Assembly: GCF_964355755.1 (NCBI RefSeq)
Contig: NC_092676.1
Coordinates: 664,288 to 726,287, forward strand
Direction of reading: 5' to 3'
Source: Antedon mediterranea
Lineage: Eukaryota > Echinodermata > Crinoidea > Comatulida > Antedonidae
DNA: 62,000 nt
The notes beneath the pieces are model-generated. The model had not been told where the DNA came from. It did not search any database and saw nothing but the letters and a program-made list of their open reading frames with translations. The position numbers and the translations under genes are program-made. Below are positions 50,401-56,400 of this stretch, in pieces; positions within the stretch are counted from its first letter, which is position 1, and each line of letters starts with the position of its first letter.

Positions 50401-53400
50401 ACCACGTACATTTTAGAAAATTGGAAATGATTTTATTATTAGTTAACACAAATTAATTCAGATTATTTAATTGAATAAAAAAAAAATCTATATTTATATG
50501 TATGCAGCAACATGATGATGAAGCCCCCCCCCCCCCACCCCTCATTATGTAAATTTTTAAATATGTCTCAGTCTCTGAAACCATTATCATAATGTGATAT
50601 GATTGGTTTAAATGAGTAGTATTTGTAAACATACCTTCCTCATGACAAGAGCAGATGCATCGGCCAGTGTTGCTTTCCATAGCTCATCAGTTGTCTAAAC
50701 AAAATAAACAAACATTAAAATATGAAAACAACATAATAAACAAACAATTACAACATGAAACAACATAAACAAACATTACAATATAAAAACACCTATAAAA
50801 AAAAATAAACTAGGCCTATAATGTTGATAAAAGAATTTATTCATAGGATTTATTCATAGGATTGAGGGAAAAAAATGAAAACATCAAAATGATTTTTAAA
50901 TGGTTGACTGAAATATTCCTATTAAAAAAAACTGTACTTAACATTAAAATTACTAAAGCTGTACACTTAACTAACATTTAAATATTAATTATCGGTGAAA
51001 TCACTAATAAATGTCCTCATAAACTGAAATTAATTGTCATGTTATCAAGTATTTGCTGAGTTCATGTAAAAGGCAGATAGAGCAGCATTGAGATACTAAT
51101 TAAATTATCCAACTAATAAATATTGACCAGTCGCTTAATGGTGCTATATAGTAGATACTGGATTAAGACACTCTCTATTGTTTGTTTTTCCTGGAAATAA
51201 TACGGTTACCTCAACCATCATTAATAATTCATTTTCAGTATCTAACTGTAAACTGGGCAGTTTAGAGTTTTAAAATGTATGTACGTATACTGTGTATAAT
51301 AATAACCGCAGTTTAAATTTTGTTGCAATTGTAACAAACTTTTATGAGAAGAGTCACATGTGACGCCTGTATCATAGGACCTTTATTTGACACAGGGATC
51401 ACATGTGGATGTAACATGGACTGATTCAGGCATGTACTAAGTATTGGCAATGAAACTTACCTCAGCTGATATGTACGGTACCATGACACCAAAAGAGAAT
51501 GGGTAACCTGGATTGGTAACTGTGTCCTCATAACGAACATGCACATTCTTCATAAATACCTTAGAAAAATAATGGAAAGTTATACTACTTTTTATTAAAT
51601 AGTACTATAAAGTGTAAATCATATTGTTGTTAATCCAAGTTTATTAATAATTAATTAATGTCTTGGCACAACTTATTGTTGCCAAAACAAATAAAATAAA
51701 TGAATATATTTCTCGTGATTGTAGTGATATTTTGTTAAAATTCTACTGAATATAATTAATTTATGATGAACATGACTTTGAAAGGATAAAAGATGATGTT
51801 GTAATAAAAGTAAAATTAAAATTCTTCTAAAAATAGAACCATCAGATATTAATCAATATTGTTACAATATTAGAAACAGATTGCAGCCAACAGTGCTTAA
51901 ATTATCAAAAGCTTCCGTCTGTTCATCGTCATTGGATCTCAACGTGAATATATAATGCATGGACGTCTCTCAGCTGCCCAAGGGCAATTCTGCAGTCTGT
52001 GCTTAAATTACTTTCAGTCTGTAATGGGCGAACGAAGTCTAATCAATTCAAGGTACAAACAATGTTGTTTTTTTCAAGACTTCAATTCTTAGAGTTCTTA
52101 ACTAATTTAATCAATCACAGAAAAAATGCACACAAATAATTTGACTGGATTTGAACCTTAGTCTAGGCTACATTTTAGAATATTGTACATAATTTTTGAT
52201 TTGAAGTAAAACAGCCAGAAAAATTATCAGAGCTTTCAGATATATAATTGTGCTGCAATTGATTTGTAACTATGGACGTACAAATCCTGAAATAAAAGCA
52301 GAATAAAAATAAAAATGATAGAAACAGAAAATTCCAACCAATTAGAAATCAAATAGTAGTATAGTAACATTAGCAATTTGCTTCACAACAAACAGTGTAC
52401 AATACAAGTGAGATATTTTAGATAGAAAGTCTCTGTGTCCTTTTACATATAATTACATATATGCAATAGGAGATAGCAAACTAAGCTGCTCTATGTGTTT
52501 GTAATTATATATCAAAACCAATCATTGTATCTATGGTTCAATGACATTTGAGTAATAAATCAAACAAATGATATAATTTATAACTTTGAATGAATATTTA
52601 ATTGATGCATGGAAAAAAAATTTAAAATTCGAATAGTTTTTGTTTTAATAGGATTGAGTCAACAGTGGAGTTGTAGCTTGCCTTCCAATCCCAAGGTCCA
52701 GGGTTCAATCCTGACCTAGTGCCAGGGTTGTAACTCACAACTCTTTCAACTCCACTCCCTAAAAGCCTCAAATGACACTTAGTTTATAAGCATGATCAAT
52801 TATTAAATATTTTATCGATCCTGTAATTGGCAAGTTACTCGCTGTTGGATGCGAATGAAATAAAAAATAAAAGAAAACTTTGAAGCATTGATTTTGCAGA
52901 AGGATGAAGAACATTAACAAAACATAATATTTGTATAAAATATATAAAATTAGCTACTTTTTCTTGTTCTACAACATTAATTTTAATTAACATTTGCAAT
53001 TGACTAAACCTAACGCGGACTCCCACTGTCAAACACTTAAATATGCAAATTAAACAATTGACAAACCTCACTTAACTTGCAACATCTGTTCATCAATAAT
53101 TATTATCTAAAACTATATAATGTAACACAATATTGTGATTGTTTGTAACTACTATGGAGTAGCTTTGAGTCAGTGTGTTGGTATTGGTTCAGATGTTTTT
53201 GCTCTACTCTAATACTTGGGCTCGAATCTAACCCCTAGCCATCAGTGCAAGCCCGTGGTCTAGTCCTACTTGAGATTTAGTTGCAAATTTATGTATTCTC
53301 AATGTACTTAGTATAAAGTACAAATTACATCAGAGTAGGGCAAAACATATGACCAATTACAGTGCTATATGTTGTTTATAAAAAAGGAGTTTAGATAGAA

Positions 53401-56400
53401 AGGAGTTTAAAGATAATACAGTATATACAGTATGACTGGGTATAAACTACATGTTTGGGTATAATCCCACCACTAACTTATCAGACCCAACACTTTGGAA
53501 ATCCATATTTATGCAATCCTAGTATAATCCCACCATCCTAATTTTCACTGAATTTCGTATGCAGGCCACACTGGGACTATACGCAGGCCACACTGGGACT
53601 ATACTCAGGCCACACTGGGACTATACTCAGGCCACACTGGGACTATACTCAGGCCACACTGGGACTATACTCAGGGTAATTTGTTAATCTATACTGTGAG
53701 GGAAAGTGAATTAAATTTAGGAATTAACATTTTTTTTTATTTGGATGGATGTTTCTGACATTCAGACTTGAAATGAGAGTACAACATTCGTATGCACATA
53801 CTCAGTGACCTATAATCTAAAGTTCATATTTTCATTAATAAGCACTTACCGTACTAGGCCTATTGCAGTTAAGTGTTCCAGATGCATAAACTACTGTATC
53901 AGCTAGAATGAGATAGTGTACTAGGCCTATTGCAGTTAAGTGTTCCAGATGCATAAACTACTGTATCAGCTAGAATGAGATAGTGTACTAGGCCTATTGC
54001 AGTTAAGTGTTCCAGATGCATAAACTATTAGCTAGAATGAGATAGTGTACTAGGCCTATTGCAGTAAAGTGTTCCAGAAGCATAAACTATCAGCTATAAT
54101 GAGACAGTAATAAATAAAGTATAATATGTCAACTTACCTGTACATTATTGATGATTGACGCTGTCAACTTCTCAGTGAATGACAAACTCTCTTGCTCATC
54201 TTTTTCATCTACAAAATATAGAGATTTCACTTATTTATTGTAAAGTATGATTAAAGTATACTCTTAGTCTTACAGTACTAAAGCATTGAATAAGATTAAA
54301 AGCACATTTACACTAGGACGATAACGATAACAATAAATAGATAAATATGCATTTTTCATACATAAAACAAAAGAAATCTAAACAGTTTTCATCCTAGAAC
54401 TATATGATAATGCCTATGCTTCTCAAATAAATAAATAATATTTTCACATGTGATAATACAACGATTGATGCTAGTTCTAGAACAAAAACTTTTCATTTGA
54501 AAATGTATGTTTATCTATTTATTGTCAATCGTTATCGTCAGTGTAAATGGGCATTAAAACTGGCAAAAATGAACAATTGTAATAAAGAACCAGTATACAT
54601 TGCAAACAATCGTTTTCATGGCAGTCATATTAACCACATAGTTGGGGCCCTTGTTCCAGGGATCATTTTCATGGCAGTCATATTAACCACATAGTTGGGG
54701 CCCTTGTTCCAGGGATCATTTTCATGGCAGTCATATTAACCACATAGTTGGGGCCCTTGTTCCAGGGATCATTTTCATGGCAGTCATATTAACCACATAG
54801 TTGGGGCCCTTGTTCCAGGGATCATTTTCATGGCAGTCATATTAACCACATAGTTGGGGCCCTTGTTCCAGGGATCATTTTCATGGCAGTCATACTAACC
54901 ACATAGTTGGGGCCCTTGTTCCAGGGATCATTTTCTTGGCAGTCATATTAACCACATAGTTGGGGCCCTTGTTCCAGGGATCATTTTCATGGCAGTCATA
55001 TTAACCACATAGTTGGGGCCCTTGTTCCAGGGATCATTTTCATGGCAGTCATATTAACCACATAGTTGGGGCCCTTGTTCCAGGGATCATTTTCATGGCA
55101 GTCATATTAACCACATAGTTGGGGCCCTTGTTCCAGGGATCATTTTCATGGCAGTCATATTAACCACATAGTTGTGGCCCTTGTTCCAGGGATCATTTTC
55201 ATGGCAGTCATATTAACCACATAGTTGGGGCCCTTGTTCCAGGGATCATTTTCATGAACTCTGGCCTAATTACAGGATAGAATAGAACATTGGAAGTATT
55301 TCAAAGTATTAAACATTAAACATAAAACAAACATTACAAAAAAAAGTGAGTAAAAATTAAGGTGTTTCTACATGGAAATTATGTAGAACCACTAGAAAGG
55401 CTTTTGATATACAAAGTGATTTGTTGTTCTTACTTTACAAGTGTTTGTTTACCAGTCAACCCTTTTTAATATTGAAAGCTATCTAGTTATTCATTTTAGT
55501 TAGCTGCAGTGGTCACAAACATATCATGGATCAAAAGGTATTTCAAAACAAACACTTCAATACAATAATTAAATATTTGCACAATGGAATTTCTATTGTA
55601 ACACACTTTATAGGACCAAATGAAATAAAATAAAAGGGGTAAATTCCAAGTTAGATCATATATAACTACATTGTGCACACATTTGAATGCAAATTGTGAG
55701 TATTACTAGAGGTACAAAACAAAAATATTTACTAAAAATGTTTATAATGGCAAACAAAATTGAGGTACAGTATCTGTTATTAATACTGGCATCTTTTAGA
55801 GTTTAAACAGAAGTATATCAAGGTGCTCCATCAACAGCAGCCTCCAAATTAAGCTACACATACAATCACACATACAATCACACATACAATCACACATACA
55901 ATCACACATACAATCACACATACAATCACACATACAATCACACATACAATCTCACATACAATCTCACATACAATCACACATACAATCTCACATACAATCT
56001 CACATACAATCACACATACAATCACACATACAATCACACATACAATCACACATACAATCTCACATACAATCACACATACAATCACACATACAATCACACA
56101 TACAATCACACATACAATCACACATACAATCACACATACAATCACACATACAATCTCACATACAATCACACATACAATCACACATACAATCACACATACA
56201 ATCACACATACAATCACACATACAATCACACATACAATCACACATACTACAATCATATCCTACAAACAATAATCTTTGCTCTTTCAACAAATATGACAAA
56301 TATGATAAAGTTTCTTACTTAGTGGTTTTGTCTTGGACCTTTCCAACTGCTCCAATACTTTCCTCTTAGCAGCATTCTCCAGTCGTTTTTCTTTTTCTTC

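Larger units (their letters stand above)
51560..53851. other. VPS13 intron 3 (left part) with SINE and small array
   Basis: This holds a Penelope-like scrap (52208-52245, matching 8062-8125), a SINE (52668-52845), a possible second tRNA-like head (53160-53270, with GGGCTCGAATC) and a 23-bp array (53572-53674). The rest, including 51850-52070, is unrecognised AT-rich DNA. Confidence 0.5.

Noticed and set aside
55849-56256. 135-codon CVIV-repeat frame resembling a membrane protein
   Set aside because: It comes from a 12-bp simple repeat with no start context, splice evidence or family match.
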